64,000 nucleotides of DNA from Sphingomonas aurantiaca (GCF_003050705.1 NZ_QAOG01000001.1:186001-250000); one strand, 5' to 3'. Shown: positions 8,754 through 18,082, counted from the first letter of the stretch. Notes: generated from the letters alone by a model not told the origin. Numbers and translations: made by a program.

Positions 8754-9769
8754 AGGCGTCCGCTGGCCAGATTCGCGGTGCGCTGGCCAAACCGGGTGCG
8801 GAGATCCGCCTCTACCTGCTGCACGGCCCCGACGAGGCCGGCGCCAGCGACCTCGCGCGCCTGCTCGCCAAGGCGATGGGAGCCGATGCCGAACGCGTCG
8901 ATCTCGACGGATCGACGCTCAAGAGTGATCCCGGCCGGCTGACCGACGAGGCCGCGTCGCTGTCGCTGTTCGCGGGCGCACGGTTCGTCCGCGTCGCCTC
9001 GGCGGGGGAGGAAAGCCTCGAGGCGTTCACCAACCTGTTGGCCGCCGAGCGTGTCGGCAATCCGGTCGTCGCGATCGCGCCGACGGTCAAGTCGACCGCG
9101 AAGATCGTCAAGCTCGCGATCGATTCGCCGCGCGCGATGGCGTTCGCCTGCTACGCCCCCACCGCGCAGGATGCCGAGCGGCTGGCGACGACGATCGCGG
9201 GCGAGAACGGGCTGCGTCCTGCCCCCGGCGTCGCGCGACGGCTGGTCGACACGACCGGCGGGGATCGCGCGGTCATTTCTCGCGAGATCGAGAAGTTGGC
9301 GCTGTACCTCGACGCCGCGCCCGATCGGCCGGCGGACCTCGATCATCATGCGCTCGACGCGGTCGGTGCAGACTTGGGCGACGCGGAAATGAGCCGCGCG
9401 ATCGATGCGGTGATCGAGGGACGAGTCGACGATCTCGGCGCCGAACTGGCCGTGCTCGAAGAGGCGGGGACGTCGCCGATCCCGTGGCTCCGCCAGCTCG
9501 TCCGCCGCCTGATCGCGCTGGCCGACATGCGCGGCGAGATCGACCGGGGGGACTCGGTCGATGCGGTGATGAAGCGGCACCGGGTGTTCTTCAAGGAGGA
9601 GGCGAGCACCGCGCGCTCGCTGCGCCGCTGGACGCCCGTCATGCTCGCGACGGCGATTCAGAGGGTCCGGACTGCCGAGCGTGCGATCATGGCGTCGGGG
9701 AATGCCGGCGGGGTTGTGGCCGAGGCGGCTGTCGTCGCGCTGTCGCTGGCGATCGCACGGCGTAACTAG
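8750..9769 (+). CDS. holA: DNA polymerase III delta subunit
   Basis: Opens the beta clamp in the clamp-loader complex. 339 residues, the usual length. The N-terminus has the family's L-Y-L-L-H-G-P-D-E element, and S-L-F-A-G-A-R-F-V-R is the conserved beta-binding strand region. The C-terminal collar helices include A-L-Y-L-D and P-W-L-R-Q-L. Like other delta subunits it has no complete Walker A motif. The start is GTG overlapping the lptE stop (GTGA). No terminator is obvious; two REP elements follow. Confidence 0.92.
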   Translation: MKASAGQIRGALAKPGAEIRLYLLHGPDEAGASDLARLLAKAMGADAERVDLDGSTLKSDPGRLTDEAASLSLFAGARFVRVASAGEESLEAFTNLLAAERVGNPVVAIAPTVKSTAKIVKLAIDSPRAMAFACYAPTAQDAERLATTIAGENGLRPAPGVARRLVDTTGGDRAVISREIEKLALYLDAAPDRPADLDHHALDAVGADLGDAEMSRAIDAVIEGRVDDLGAELAVLEEAGTSPIPWLRQLVRRLIALADMRGEIDRGDSVDAVMKRHRVFFKEEASTARSLRRWTPVMLATAIQRVRTAERAIMASGNAGGVVAEAAVVALSLAIARRN

Positions 9770-9820
9770 CTCGCCGGCGCGTCGTTCCTTTGGCCGTCCT
9801 CCCCACAACCACCCCCACCT

Positions 9821-9915
9821 CCGTCATCCCGGCGCACGCCGGGACTTTTGGACAGGCCGCGTTCTCTTGTGAAACGGACCGCAACCGTGGGTCCCGGCGT
9901 CCGCCGGGATGACGG
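9821..9915. repeat. REP-like element, GTCATCC type
   Basis: Outer ends CCGTCATCCCGG and CCGGGATGACGG enclose two short hairpins, GGCGCACGCC and GGCGTCCGCC. It lies between the convergent holA and parB genes. Confidence 0.8.
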
Positions 9916-9959
9916 GGGGTGTGGGGGTGGCCCCCATTCTCCGCTCCCTCCCCTCACCC

Positions 9960-10028
9960 CGTTCGTCCTGAGCGAAGTCGAAGGAAGGTTCCGTGCGCAG
10001 GTGCTTCGACCTCGCTCAGCACGAACGG
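9960..10028. repeat. Palindromic repeat, second family (CGTTCGTCCTGAGCGAAGTC)
   Basis: The arm CGTTCGTCCTGAGCGAAGTC plus GAAGG is mirrored by CTTCGACCTCGCTCAGCACG plus AACGG after a ~20-base spacer. It is unrelated in sequence to the GTCATCC type next to it. From memory this family is common between genes in sphingomonads. With the neighbouring element it accounts for most of the 288-base holA-parB gap; nothing else was seen there. Confidence 0.75.
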
Positions 10029-10057
10029 AGGGGGATCGGTCCGGGCTCGCGCGTGAC

Positions 10058-10957
10058 CTAGATCGCGCCGCCCGTCAGCCGCTGGCAGACCATGTCGAGC
10101 TGATCGAGGGTCGAGTAACTCAGCGTCAGCGTGCCCCCGGTCTCGGTATGCGCAACGCGCACCTGGAGCCCCAGAAGGTCCGCCAACTGCCGCTCCAGCG
10201 CCGCGATGTCCGCATCCGGGATCCGCGGCTCGGACGGCCCACCGCTGCGGTTCCGCCCGGGCTTTGCGTCGCGCGCCAGCTTCTCCGTCTCGCGCACCGA
10301 TAGCCCGCGCGCCACGACCTGATCCGCCAGCGTCTCGACATCGGGCGATCCCAGCAACGCGCGCGCATGCCCCATCGACAGCGATCCATCGACCACCTGC
10401 GATTGGACCTGCGCGGGCAGTTCGAGCAGCCGCAGCAGGTTCGCGACATGGCTGCGCGACTTGTGGACGATCTTGGCGAGCACCTCCTGCGTGTGGCCAT
10501 ACTCGCCGGCCAGCCGCTGATACGCCTGCGCCTCTTCGATCGCGTTGAGATCCTCGCGCTGGATGTTCTCGATCAGCGCGATCTCGAGCGTCTCGGCGTC
10601 GTCGAAGTCGCGGACGACGACCGGCACCTCGTGCAGTCGCGCACGCTGTGCCGCGCGCCAGCGCCGCTCGCCTGCGACGATCTGATAGTCGTGGCCATGC
10701 GGCCGGACGACGATCGGCTGGATCAGCCCGCGCGATGCGATCGACGCCGCGAGTTCGTCGAGCATCGCCTCATCGAAATGCCGCCGCGGCTGATCGGGAT
10801 GCGGCGACAGCGAACTGACCGGGAGCATCCGGACGCCCGACGACTGCGGCGCGGGCGCGCCATCGGCCGACACTGGCGTCTCGCGCGCCATCTCGCCGAG
10901 CAGCGCGTTGAGGCCCCTGCCCAGCCCCGGCCGTCCGCGCTTGTTACCCTCGCTCAT
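10058..10957 (-). CDS. parB: Chromosome-partitioning protein ParB
   Basis: A CTP-dependent DNA clamp that loads at parS and spreads to organise origin segregation. 299 residues. After a basic tail (G-R-P-G-L-G-R-G-L-N-A-L-L) come the CTP-binding boxes G-E-R-R-W-R-A-A (~96-103) and E-N-I-Q-R-E-D (~130-136). A helix-turn-helix segment around H-K-S-R-S-H-V-A-N-L-L-R-L-L and a C-terminal dimerisation region follow. The start overlaps the parA stop by 4 bases. Three matching parS sites are in this window. Confidence 0.97.
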   Translation of the reverse strand: MSEGNKRGRPGLGRGLNALLGEMARETPVSADGAPAPQSSGVRMLPVSSLSPHPDQPRRHFDEAMLDELAASIASRGLIQPIVVRPHGHDYQIVAGERRWRAAQRARLHEVPVVVRDFDDAETLEIALIENIQREDLNAIEEAQAYQRLAGEYGHTQEVLAKIVHKSRSHVANLLRLLELPAQVQSQVVDGSLSMGHARALLGSPDVETLADQVVARGLSVRETEKLARDAKPGRNRSGGPSEPRIPDADIAALERQLADLLGLQVRVAHTETGGTLTLSYSTLDQLDMVCQRLTGGAI

Positions 10958-11736
10958 GCGGCCGCCTGTGCCGACGCGGGAAGACGTCCGATCAGCTCAC
11001 GTGCCAGCGCGATATAGGCCTGCGAACCCGAGCAGCGGTGATCGTAGATCAGCGCCGGAAGCCCGTGGCTCGGCGCCTCGGACAGCCGCACGTTGCGCGG
11101 GATGACCGTCTCGAACACCACTTTCCCCAATACCGCACGGACGTCTGCCGAGACCTGGTCGGTCAGGCGGTTGCGCCGATCGAACATCGTCAGCGCGACG
11201 CCCAGGATCGACAGGCCCGGATTGAACCGCTGGCGGATCCGCTCGACCGTGCTGAGCAATTGCGACAACCCCTCGAGCGCAAAGAACTCGCACTGAAGCG
11301 GCACGAGCAGAGAATCCGCCGCGACCATCGCGTTGATCGTCAGCAGCCCTAGCGACGGGGGGCAATCGATCAGCGCGATATCCCATGCCCCGCGCGCGAC
11401 CTTCATCGCGCGATCGAGGCGGTGCGTGCGCGCGTCGAAGTCGACCAGCTCGATCTCGGCCCCCGACAGGTCGACGGTTGCGGGCACGATATCGAGCCGC
11501 GGCACGCGCGTGTGGACGACCGCATCGTCGATCGACGTCTCGCCGATCAGCACGTCGTAGCTCGACCGCTCACGCTGCGAATGACCGATGCCGAGCCCGG
11601 TCGATGCGTTGCCCTGCGGATCGAGATCGACCAGCAGCACGCGCATGCCCGTCGCCGCCAGCGCGGTCGCGAGATTGATGGCGCTGGTGGTCTTGCCCAC
11701 CCCACCCTTTTGATTGGCGACCGCGATGGTGATCAT
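10954..11736 (-). CDS. parA: Chromosome-partitioning ATPase ParA
   Basis: A deviant-Walker ATPase of 260 residues that moves ParB-parS complexes. The N-terminus is [17 protein letters not shown], with the signature Lys10 and P-loop Lys15. L-L-V-D-L-D-P-Q-G-N-A and I-D-C-P-P-S-L-G-L-L are the switch and Walker B regions. I start at 11736, where the ATG overlaps the rsmG stop; an upstream ATG at 11817 would add a 27-residue extension lacking family similarity. Its order after mnmG and rsmG is the classic origin-proximal arrangement. Confidence 0.97.
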   Translation of the reverse strand: MITIAVANQKGGVGKTTSAINLATALAATGMRVLLVDLDPQGNASTGLGIGHSQRERSSYDVLIGETSIDDAVVHTRVPRLDIVPATVDLSGAEIELVDFDARTHRLDRAMKVARGAWDIALIDCPPSLGLLTINAMVAADSLLVPLQCEFFALEGLSQLLSTVERIRQRFNPGLSILGVALTMFDRRNRLTDQVSADVRAVLGKVVFETVIPRNVRLSEAPSHGLPALIYDHRCSGSQAYIALARELIGRLPASAQAAA

Positions 11737-12353
11737 CGCGCGCTCACCGTATCCAGAACCACGATCGACGACTCCGGGTTCGTGACGCTTTGTTCCACGT
11801 GGAACATAAACCGCCAATGCTGATTGAGCGCGGCCAGCTCTTCCTCATCGAAACGCCCCCGAGGAAGCAGCCACCGCGTCTCCTTTGTGGCGCAGTGCGC
11901 CGCGCCACGCAAAAGGTTTTGCAGCGACGCGACAGCGCGCGCCGAAATGATCGCAGCGTCGGCGGTCGCATTCTCGACCTTCGACGCGTGGACGCGGACC
12001 TGCTCACCGAGCCCGAGCCGGGCGACGCAGAGCTGCAGGAAGTCCGCACGGCGGCGGCGCGGCTCGACGAGATCGATCGGGCCTTCGCGTACGAGTGCGA
12101 CGACCATGCCGGGAAAGCCCCCGCCCGTGCCGATATCGAGCCAGCGTTTCGCGCCCGTGTTGGCGCCTGCGAGCGCAACGAGCTGGAGCGAGTCGACGAC
12201 GTGGCGATCCCAAATCGTCGGGATCGTCGACGGCGCGATCAGATTCTGGTGCGGTGTCTCCGCGACGACCATGTCGACGAACGCCGCCAATCGGTCGGTC
12301 GCCTCGGGGCCAAACCGGTCGGTGACCCAGGCCTTTGCGTCGTCTTCGGTCAT
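11733..12353 (-). CDS. rsmG: 16S rRNA (guanine-N7) methyltransferase RsmG (GidB)
   Basis: Methylates G527 of 16S rRNA using S-adenosylmethionine. 206 residues. The family's N-L-I-A-P-S-T and [10 protein letters not shown] precede the SAM loop [12 protein letters not shown], and I-S-A-R-A-V-A follows. The last ~25 codons contain a perfect parS palindrome, read as F-H-V-E-Q, so this coding end also serves as a centromere site. The ATG overlaps the mnmG stop by 4 bases. Confidence 0.96.
   Translation of the reverse strand: MTEDDAKAWVTDRFGPEATDRLAAFVDMVVAETPHQNLIAPSTIPTIWDRHVVDSLQLVALAGANTGAKRWLDIGTGGGFPGMVVALVREGPIDLVEPRRRRADFLQLCVARLGLGEQVRVHASKVENATADAAIISARAVASLQNLLRGAAHCATKETRWLLPRGRFDEEELAALNQHWRFMFHVEQSVTNPESSIVVLDTVSAR
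11791..11806. promoter_or_regulatory. parS site 1 (ParB binding), perfect TGTTCCACGTGGAACA
   Basis: A perfect 16-base palindrome identical to the parS consensus used across many bacteria. It lies inside the 3' end of rsmG, a few dozen bases from parA, about 9.6 kb to the left of the proposed oriC. Confidence 0.93.
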
Positions 12354-14185
12354 GCGGGGACTCGTTTCGTATGCAATAGGACCGCCGACAATGCGGCGGG
12401 CGTGATCCCGCGGACGCGGGCGGCGGCGGCCAGCGAGGTCGGACGGGCGGCGCTCAGGCGATCGATCATCTCGTTCGACAGGCCGGGTATGCGATCATAG
12501 GCCAAGTCCTCGGGGAGGCGGATCGCCTCGTCGGCACGCAGCCGCGCGACCTCCTGCGCCTGCCGTTCGATATACGGCGCGTAGCGGGCGTCCTCTAAGA
12601 CTTCGTCAACGACCGCGGTCGGAATGCTGTCTGCCGCATCCGGCGCGACATGCGCGAGCGTCACGCCGTCGAACCGGAGCCAGTCGAACGCGCTCCGCCG
12701 CGCGCCGTCACGACCGATTGCCGCACCCTGGTCGGCGACGTGGGTTGCGGTGCGTTCGCAGTCGAGTGAGGATCGGAAGCGGGCGCGATGCTCGGCCAGC
12801 ACATGCTGGTGCGCGAGACGCTCCGAACCGAGGCACCCAGCCGCTTCCGCAATGCCGCCAAGCCGGGTCTCGGCATTGTCCGCGCGCAGCGACAATCTGA
12901 ACTCTGCGCGCGCTGTGAGCATCCGATAGGGCTCGGTCACGCCCTGCAGCGTGAGGTCGTCGATCATGACGCCGAGATAGCTCGACGCGCGATCGAGGAT
13001 CACCGGCGCCAGGTCGCACGCATAGGCCGCGGCATTAAGCCCGGCGACGAGCCCCTGCCCCGCCGCCTCTTCATACCCCGTCGTGCCGTTGATCTGGCCG
13101 GCGCAGAACACGCCGTCGATCGCGCCGAGCGCGAGCCGCGTGTCGAGCGCGCGCGGATCGATATGGTCATACTCGACCGCATAGCCGGGCATCGTCATCG
13201 TCACGCGTTCGAGACCGGGGATGCTCGCCAGCATTGCGGCCTGGACCTCGACCGGGAGCGAGGTCGACAGGCCGTTCGGATAGACCGTCGCGTCGTCGAG
13301 CCCCTCGGGTTCGAGGAACACCTGGTGCCCGTCGCGATCGCCGAAGCGGTGAACCTTGTCCTCGATCGACGGGCAATAGCGCGGCCCCGCGGCCTCGATC
13401 GCACCGGTGAACAGCGGCGAGCGATGGAACGCCTCGCGGATGATCGCGTGGGTTTGGTCGGTCGTGCGCGTGATCGCGCAGGCGATCTGCGGGAGCGGAC
13501 GCGCGCGAGTCATCGACGACATCGTCCAGGGATCGAGGTCGGAGGGCTGCTCGGCGAGTGCGCCCCAGTCGATCGTGCGGCCGTCCAATCGCGGTGGCGT
13601 ACCCGTCTTCAGCCGCGCCATCGGCAGGTCGCGGGCGCGGAGCTGGTCCGCCAGCGGCTTGGCCGCACGTTCGCCAATCCGTCCGCCCTCCTCGCGATCG
13701 TCGCCGCGAAAGATGCGGCCGCCGAGGAACGTGCCCGTCGCCAGCACGACCGCGCGCGCCTTGACGATCGCGCCGTCCGCCAGCACGACACCCGCCATGC
13801 GATCGCCCTCGAAATGGAGCGCGATGGCCTCCGCTTCGACGATCGACAGCCCCGCGGTCGCCGCCAGCATCGTCTGGATCGCGTGCGAATATAACCGACG
13901 ATCGGCCTGGATCCGCGGTCCCTGGACCGCCGATCCCTTGCTGCGATTGAGCATCCGGTAATGGATCGCGGCAGCGTCTGCGGCGCGTCCGATCAGCCCG
14001 TCGAACGCGTCGACCTCGCGGACCATGTGCCCTTTGCCGAGCCCACCGATCGCGGGGTTGCAGGACATGGCGCCAATATGCCGCGCGTCGAACGACACGA
14101 GCGCGGTGCGCGCGCCCCTGCGCGCCGCCGCGGCTGCGGCTTCGGTTCCGGCATGGCCACCGCCAACCACCACTACATCGAACAT
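12350..14185 (-). CDS. mnmG: tRNA uridine-5-carboxymethylaminomethyl modification enzyme MnmG (GidA)
   Basis: The FAD partner of MnmE in cmnm5U34 formation on tRNA. 611 residues, the usual size. The dinucleotide-binding G-G-G-H-A-G-T-E is at 8-15. [13 protein letters not shown] and [14 protein letters not shown] are the two conserved signatures, the central region carries the [12 protein letters not shown] loop, and the C-terminal helical domain binds MnmE. It is separated from mnmE by only 54 bases that hold a parS site. Confidence 0.97.
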   Translation of the reverse strand: MFDVVVVGGGHAGTEAAAAAARRGARTALVSFDARHIGAMSCNPAIGGLGKGHMVREVDAFDGLIGRAADAAAIHYRMLNRSKGSAVQGPRIQADRRLYSHAIQTMLAATAGLSIVEAEAIALHFEGDRMAGVVLADGAIVKARAVVLATGTFLGGRIFRGDDREEGGRIGERAAKPLADQLRARDLPMARLKTGTPPRLDGRTIDWGALAEQPSDLDPWTMSSMTRARPLPQIACAITRTTDQTHAIIREAFHRSPLFTGAIEAAGPRYCPSIEDKVHRFGDRDGHQVFLEPEGLDDATVYPNGLSTSLPVEVQAAMLASIPGLERVTMTMPGYAVEYDHIDPRALDTRLALGAIDGVFCAGQINGTTGYEEAAGQGLVAGLNAAAYACDLAPVILDRASSYLGVMIDDLTLQGVTEPYRMLTARAEFRLSLRADNAETRLGGIAEAAGCLGSERLAHQHVLAEHRARFRSSLDCERTATHVADQGAAIGRDGARRSAFDWLRFDGVTLAHVAPDAADSIPTAVVDEVLEDARYAPYIERQAQEVARLRADEAIRLPEDLAYDRIPGLSNEMIDRLSAARPTSLAAAARVRGITPAALSAVLLHTKRVPA

Positions 14186-14223
14186 GCCACCGCCCTAGAA
14201 CGGCGCAGGGAGCGCGTCAAAGA

Positions 14224-14239
14224 TGTTCCACGTGGAACA
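14224..14239. promoter_or_regulatory. parS site 2 (ParB binding), perfect TGTTCCACGTGGAACA
   Basis: A perfect copy of the palindrome filling part of the 54-base mnmE-mnmG gap, immediately after the mnmE stop. About 7.1 kb left of the proposed oriC. ParB occupancy here could affect read-through from mnmE into mnmG (inference). Confidence 0.93.
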
Positions 14240-15517
14240 TCACTTGCCGATGCAGAATCGCCCGAACAGCGCGTCGAGCATCTCCCCCGTCGCGTCGAGG
14301 CCGAGCACGCCGGCGAGGATTGCGCGCGCCTGACGGAGGTGCTCGGCGACGATAAGCGCATCCGAGCCGGGATAGCGCAGCGCATCGACCGCAAGGCGGC
14401 ATTGCCGCCGCTGGTGCGCCTTGAGCGCGATCGCGTCGCTGCGCGGGAGCATCGCCGCCGCGCGGGCATGCAGGGCCGCCCATAGCCGATCAAGCGACCC
14501 GCGATCGGTCTGCGCTATGGCGAACGCGCGGCCCGGCGGGATCGCGCCCCGCCCCGGCAGGTCGGCGCGCGCGTGGATCCAGATCGCGTCCGAGCGCGGC
14601 GGTGGCGTGTCGGCCAGCCAGAGGACGATGTCCGCGGCGGCCAATGCATCCTCGGCGCGCGTCACGCCAATCGCCTCGATCGGGTCCTGCGTGTCGATCA
14701 GCCCCGCGGTATCGGTCAGCACATAGGCGACGCCGTCGCGGGTCACGGGCAGTTCGATCCGGTCGCGCGTCGTCCCCGAGATCGGCGAGACGATCGCCGC
14801 GTCGCGCTCGCCAAGCAGATTGAGCAAGGTCGACTTGCCGCTATTGGGCGGGCCACCGATCACGACACGCAGCCCGTCCTTGAGCCGCTCGACCGGTGGG
14901 GCGGCGACCACCGTTTCGATCTCGGTGGCGAGCGCCTCCACCCCGGCGACGATCGCATCGAACGCCGCGCTGTCGCTGGCAACATCGTCCTCGTCGGCAA
15001 AGTCGAGCATCGCCTCGATGTGCGCGGACAGCATCGCAACCGAGTCCATCCACCCGCGCACCGCCTGGCTCACCCGCCCTTCCGCCGCGGTCATCGCCGC
15101 GACGCGCTGCCCCTCGGTTTCGGCTTCGAGCAGGTCTGCGAGGCCCTCGGCTTCGGTGAGGTCGATGCGGCCGTTGGTGAGCGCTCGGCGGGTGAACTCG
15201 CCGGGTTCGGCGGGACGAAGCCCGGCGACCGCGGACAAGGCCAGCTCGACCGCGGCGATCACCGCCCGACCGCCATGGCAGTGGAACTCGACGAGATCCT
15301 CGCCGGTCGCGGTATTGGGGCCCGGGAAGACGATGACCAGCGCGCGGTCGAGCAACGCGCCCCCCGCATCGCGCAAGCCCCGCAGGCTCGCATGACGCGG
15401 CGCGGGCAGCGGCCCCGCCAGCGCCTGCGCCGCGGCGAACGCGTGTGGGCCGCTCACCCGGACGACAGCGATCGCCGCGGGCGGGCGCCCGCTCGATACC
15501 GCAAAGATCGTTTTCAC
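14240..15517 (-). CDS. mnmE: tRNA modification GTPase MnmE (TrmE)
   Basis: A GTPase that works with MnmG on U34 of certain tRNAs. 425 residues. The N-terminal folate-binding domain starts at T-I-F-A-V-S-S-G and has F-H-C-H-G-G and P-G-E-F-T-R-R-A. The inserted G domain has G1 G-G-P-P-N-S-G-K-S-T, G2 G-T-T-R-D and G3 D-T-A-G-L. The protein ends with F-C-I-G-K, the conserved catalytic Cys tail. The start codon is GTG at 15517; the SD is weak. Confidence 0.96.
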   Translation of the reverse strand: MKTIFAVSSGRPPAAIAVVRVSGPHAFAAAQALAGPLPAPRHASLRGLRDAGGALLDRALVIVFPGPNTATGEDLVEFHCHGGRAVIAAVELALSAVAGLRPAEPGEFTRRALTNGRIDLTEAEGLADLLEAETEGQRVAAMTAAEGRVSQAVRGWMDSVAMLSAHIEAMLDFADEDDVASDSAAFDAIVAGVEALATEIETVVAAPPVERLKDGLRVVIGGPPNSGKSTLLNLLGERDAAIVSPISGTTRDRIELPVTRDGVAYVLTDTAGLIDTQDPIEAIGVTRAEDALAAADIVLWLADTPPPRSDAIWIHARADLPGRGAIPPGRAFAIAQTDRGSLDRLWAALHARAAAMLPRSDAIALKAHQRRQCRLAVDALRYPGSDALIVAEHLRQARAILAGVLGLDATGEMLDALFGRFCIGK

Positions 15518-15524
15518 GGGAAAC

Positions 15525-15758
15525 TCAGCTGCTTTTCGTCGCGGTGTCGAACATGCGTTTCCACATCGCCATCCCCGCCTCGCCCATCGGCTGCCACCCG
15601 CGCATCATCGATTCGAGCATCTCGGGCTTCATCTGGCCGTCGGGGATCGCGTCCATCATCATCGCGACATAGCGGTCATGGATCGGCGTCAGATCGGGCA
15701 GCCCGACCGCGCGGCGCGCCTCTTCCGGGGTACATTCAATCTCGATATTCATCTTCAT
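15525..15758 (-). CDS. DUF6489-family small protein
   Basis: A 77-residue cytosolic protein beginning M-K-M-N-I-E-I-E-C-T-P-E-E-A-R, then V-G-L-P-D-L-T-P-I-H-D-R-Y and Met-rich helices. It matches a small alphaproteobacterial family often placed beside mnmE; the function is unknown. The start at 15758 lies only 14 bases from the divergent ogt ATG, so both promoters must overlap the opposite gene. It ends 8 bases before the mnmE start and is probably the first gene of the mnmE-mnmG-rsmG-parA-parB chain. Confidence 0.78.
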   Translation of the reverse strand: MKMNIEIECTPEEARRAVGLPDLTPIHDRYVAMMMDAIPDGQMKPEMLESMMRGWQPMGEAGMAMWKRMFDTATKSS

Positions 15759-15772
15759 GTGCGACACCCCCG

Positions 15773-16288
15773 ATGACGCTTGAGCGGCCGATCGGGGCGC
15801 TGCATAGCAAGGCCATGTATGCGCGCGATGCCGCCTCGATCGCAACGCCAATCGGGCTGGTCCGCGTGACCGGCACCGCGGACCGGATCGACTCGATTGC
15901 GATACTGGCGGGCGGCGATGCGGTCGCGACCGATGCGCCGGCGATCCGCGAGGCGCTGCGACAGATCGAGGCGTATTTCGCAAGGCGGCTGACGGCATTC
16001 GATCTGCCGCTCGCCCCCTCGCCTACCGACCGCGGCGCGGTCCTCCGCCAGGGGATCGTCGACATCGGCTACGGCCAGACCGCGAGCTACGGCGCGCTCG
16101 CCAAGTCGATCCGGTCGAGCCCGCGCGCGATCGGCCAGGCGTGCGCGCGCAATCCGTTTCCGATCATCGTCCCCTGCCACCGAATTCTGGGAGCCGGGGG
16201 CAGGCTTGGTGCGTATTCCGCGGGCAACGGCCCCATCACGAAATCCAGGCTGCTCGACCACGAACGGCCGCAAGGAGGATTGCTATGA
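15773..16288 (+). CDS. ogt: Methylated-DNA-protein-cysteine methyltransferase
   Basis: Removes alkyl groups from O6-alkylguanine by suicide transfer to its own Cys. 171 residues. The active site is I-I-V-P-C-H-R-I-L-G (Cys135), preceded by Y-G-Q-T-A-S-Y-G-A-L-A and A-R-N-P-F-P, and followed by G-G-R-L-G-A-Y-S-A-G. The first ~25 residues are variable, and an ATG at 15815 would remove 14 of them. The stop overlaps the next gene (ATGA). There is no AdaA domain, so this is the Ogt rather than the Ada type. Confidence 0.93.
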   Translation: MTLERPIGALHSKAMYARDAASIATPIGLVRVTGTADRIDSIAILAGGDAVATDAPAIREALRQIEAYFARRLTAFDLPLAPSPTDRGAVLRQGIVDIGYGQTASYGALAKSIRSSPRAIGQACARNPFPIIVPCHRILGAGGRLGAYSAGNGPITKSRLLDHERPQGGLL

Positions 16289-16986
16289 CGAACACCACCA
16301 CTATCCCGACGCTCGCCGGCGATGGCGACTTCACCGCGTATCGCGCGACCCCGGCCGGGACGCCCAAGGCCGCGATCGTCGTGATCCAGGAGATCTTTGG
16401 CGTTAACGCCGGCATCCGCCGCAAGTGCGACACGCTCGCCGAGGCGGGCTATCTGGCGATCGCGCCCGACCTGTTCTGGCGGCTGGAGCCCGGCATCGAA
16501 CTCGATCCCGACATCAAGCCCGAGTTCGACCGCGCGCTCGAACTGATGGGCCAGTTCGACCAGGACAAGGGTATTGCCGATATCGAGGCGAGCATTCGCG
16601 CCGTCCGGAGCGAACTCGGTGACGGTGCTAAGGTCGGCGTGGTCGGCTACTGCCTCGGCGGTCGTCTCGCGTTCATGACCGCGGCGCGCACCGACGTCGA
16701 TGCGAGCGTCGGCTATTACGGCGTCGGGATCGACGGGCTACTCGGTGAGAAGAACGCGATCGCGCATCCGGTGCTGCTCCACGTGCCGGAGGAGGATCAC
16801 TTCGTCGACAAGGATGCGCAGGCCGCGATGCACGCCGGGCTCGACGATCACCCCAAGGTCACGATCTACGATTATGCGGGCGAGGATCACGGCTTCGCCA
16901 CCGAGTTCGGCGAGCGCCGGTCGGATACGTCGGCGAAGCTGGCGGACGAGCGGACGGCGGAGTTCTTTGCCGAGCATCTGGGCTAA
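16285..16986 (+). CDS. Dienelactone hydrolase family protein
   Basis: A 233-residue alpha/beta hydrolase. The triad is visible: nucleophile Cys123 in V-V-G-Y-C-L-G-G-R, Asp171 or Asp175 in E-E-D-H-F-V-D, and His202 in G-E-D-H-G-F. Glu36 in Q-E-I-F-G-V matches the Glu that activates Cys in carboxymethylenebutenolidase. The ATG has a near-perfect SD (AAGGAGG at 16271-16277) and overlaps the ogt stop. No aromatic-degradation genes are nearby, so a generic hydrolase role is as likely as a dienelactone role. Confidence 0.9.
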   Translation: MTNTTTIPTLAGDGDFTAYRATPAGTPKAAIVVIQEIFGVNAGIRRKCDTLAEAGYLAIAPDLFWRLEPGIELDPDIKPEFDRALELMGQFDQDKGIADIEASIRAVRSELGDGAKVGVVGYCLGGRLAFMTAARTDVDASVGYYGVGIDGLLGEKNAIAHPVLLHVPEEDHFVDKDAQAAMHAGLDDHPKVTIYDYAGEDHGFATEFGERRSDTSAKLADERTAEFFAEHLG

Positions 16987-17007
16987 GGGCCCCCCTCACC
17001 GCAACTG

Positions 17008-17105
17008 TCGTCATTCCCGCGGAGGCGGGAATCCATACTGGCTGGCGTCGCTTAAAAATCGCCGCCCTTTGAGGATATGGATCCCCGCCTGCGCGGGGAT
17101 GACGA
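17008..17105. repeat. REP-like element, GTCATTCC type
   Basis: The left end GTCATTCCCGCGGAGGCGGGAAT and the right end ATCCCCGCCTGCGCGGGGATGAC are each hairpins, and together they form the inverted pair. It lies downstream of the dienelactone hydrolase gene. Confidence 0.78.
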
Positions 17106-17163
17106 TGGTGGGGTTTGTGTCGGAGCGCACAATACCCGGCATGACGACCAAGCGACGGACATG

Positions 17164-17202
17164 AAAAAGGCCTCGCCGGACGATCCCGGCGAGGCCTTTT
17201 TT
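17164..17202. terminator. Bidirectional intrinsic terminator
   Basis: A perfect GC-rich stem AGGCCTCGCCGG / CCGGCGAGGCCT with a 6-base loop, flanked by A5 on the left and T7 on the right, so it can act on both strands. It sits between the hydrolase (+) and terC (-), whose stop is about 20 bases away. This is the clearest intrinsic terminator in the window. Confidence 0.92.
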
Positions 17203-17223
17203 GCTATCTCAAGAATGGCGTGA

Positions 17224-17958
17224 TTAGCCGAGCAACGAGATGATCCCGAGCGTCTCGCCGGTACCGACCCAGCCTTCGTAGATCATCTTCACCGCGACCA
17301 CGAGAATCACCACCAGGCCGATATAGGCGATCCAGCGATACCGGTTGATGACGCGCGCGATGTAGTTCGCCGCCAGACCCATCATCGCGACCGACAGCAA
17401 CAGGCCGATCACGAGGATGCCCGGATGCTCACGCGCCGCACCCGCGACCGCAAGCACGTTGTCGAGGCTCATCGACACGTCGGCGACCGCGACCGCCCAG
17501 GCGGCGCTGGCAAAGCCCTTCGACGACTTGATCCCCGAGCGCTCGTCGCCCTCGATCTCTTCCGACCCGGCATTCTCCGCGCCCTCGCGGATTTCGCGCC
17601 AGAACTTCCAGCTGACCCACAGCAACAGCAAGCCGCCCGCGAAAATCAGCCCGACGATGCCCATCAGCCACGTCACGATCAGCGCGAAGAAGATGCGCAG
17701 GACGAGCGCCGCGCCGATGCCGATCAGGATGACCTTCTTGCGCTGGTCGGCGGGAAGCCCCGCGGCGAGTGCGCCGACGACGATCGCATTGTCGCCTGCG
17801 AGGACGAGGTCGATCATCAGGACCGATCCGAACGCGGCCAGCGCCTTGGGATCGCCGAGGTTGGAGAAGTCGGCGACGATGTGCTGCCAGATCTCCAGCG
17901 GCGAGCCGGGTCCGGCGACTCCCGATGCGGCGGTGGCCAGCATGGCGATGATACTCAA
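17224..17958 (-). CDS. TerC-family integral membrane protein (YkoY/YjbE type)
   Basis: A 244-residue protein with about seven hydrophobic segments. The family acids appear in L-V-L-A-G-D-N-A-I-V-V and V-A-D-V-S-M-S-L-D-N-V-L-A-V-A-G, the repeated Asp-Asn motifs of TerC proteins, which are linked to Mn(II) export or metal loading of exported enzymes. I place the start at TTG 17958, which has GGAG 8 bases upstream; ATG 17943 is an alternative. The ~215-base gap upstream has GC hairpins; a yybP-ykoY riboswitch could not be confirmed. Confidence 0.88.
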   Translation of the reverse strand: MSIIAMLATAASGVAGPGSPLEIWQHIVADFSNLGDPKALAAFGSVLMIDLVLAGDNAIVVGALAAGLPADQRKKVILIGIGAALVLRIFFALIVTWLMGIVGLIFAGGLLLLWVSWKFWREIREGAENAGSEEIEGDERSGIKSSKGFASAAWAVAVADVSMSLDNVLAVAGAAREHPGILVIGLLLSVAMMGLAANYIARVINRYRWIAYIGLVVILVVAVKMIYEGWVGTGETLGIISLLG

Positions 17959-18029
17959 GATGTCAGCTCCCGGTGACGGGCCACCGCCGGTGCGCGGGGG
18001 TGGCGGATTTCGAAGGGTTTAATAGCAAA

Positions 18030-18063
18030 GCGGCACGCGAAAGCCATTGCTCTCGCGTGCCGC
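18030..18063 (-). terminator. Possible terminator hairpin C downstream of rho
   Basis: A perfect 11-base stem GCGGCACGCGA / TCGCGTGCCGC. On the minus strand it is followed by TTTGCTATT, a weak U tract. It is the last of three hairpins between rho and terC, so it is the best candidate for ending the rho transcript. Confidence 0.55.
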
Positions 18064-18082
18064 CTGGTCGGTCTTTTGGGCG

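Noticed and set aside
17959..18029. yybP-ykoY manganese riboswitch before terC
   Set aside because: GC stems exist but the conserved loop bases were not found. Kept only as a point to test.
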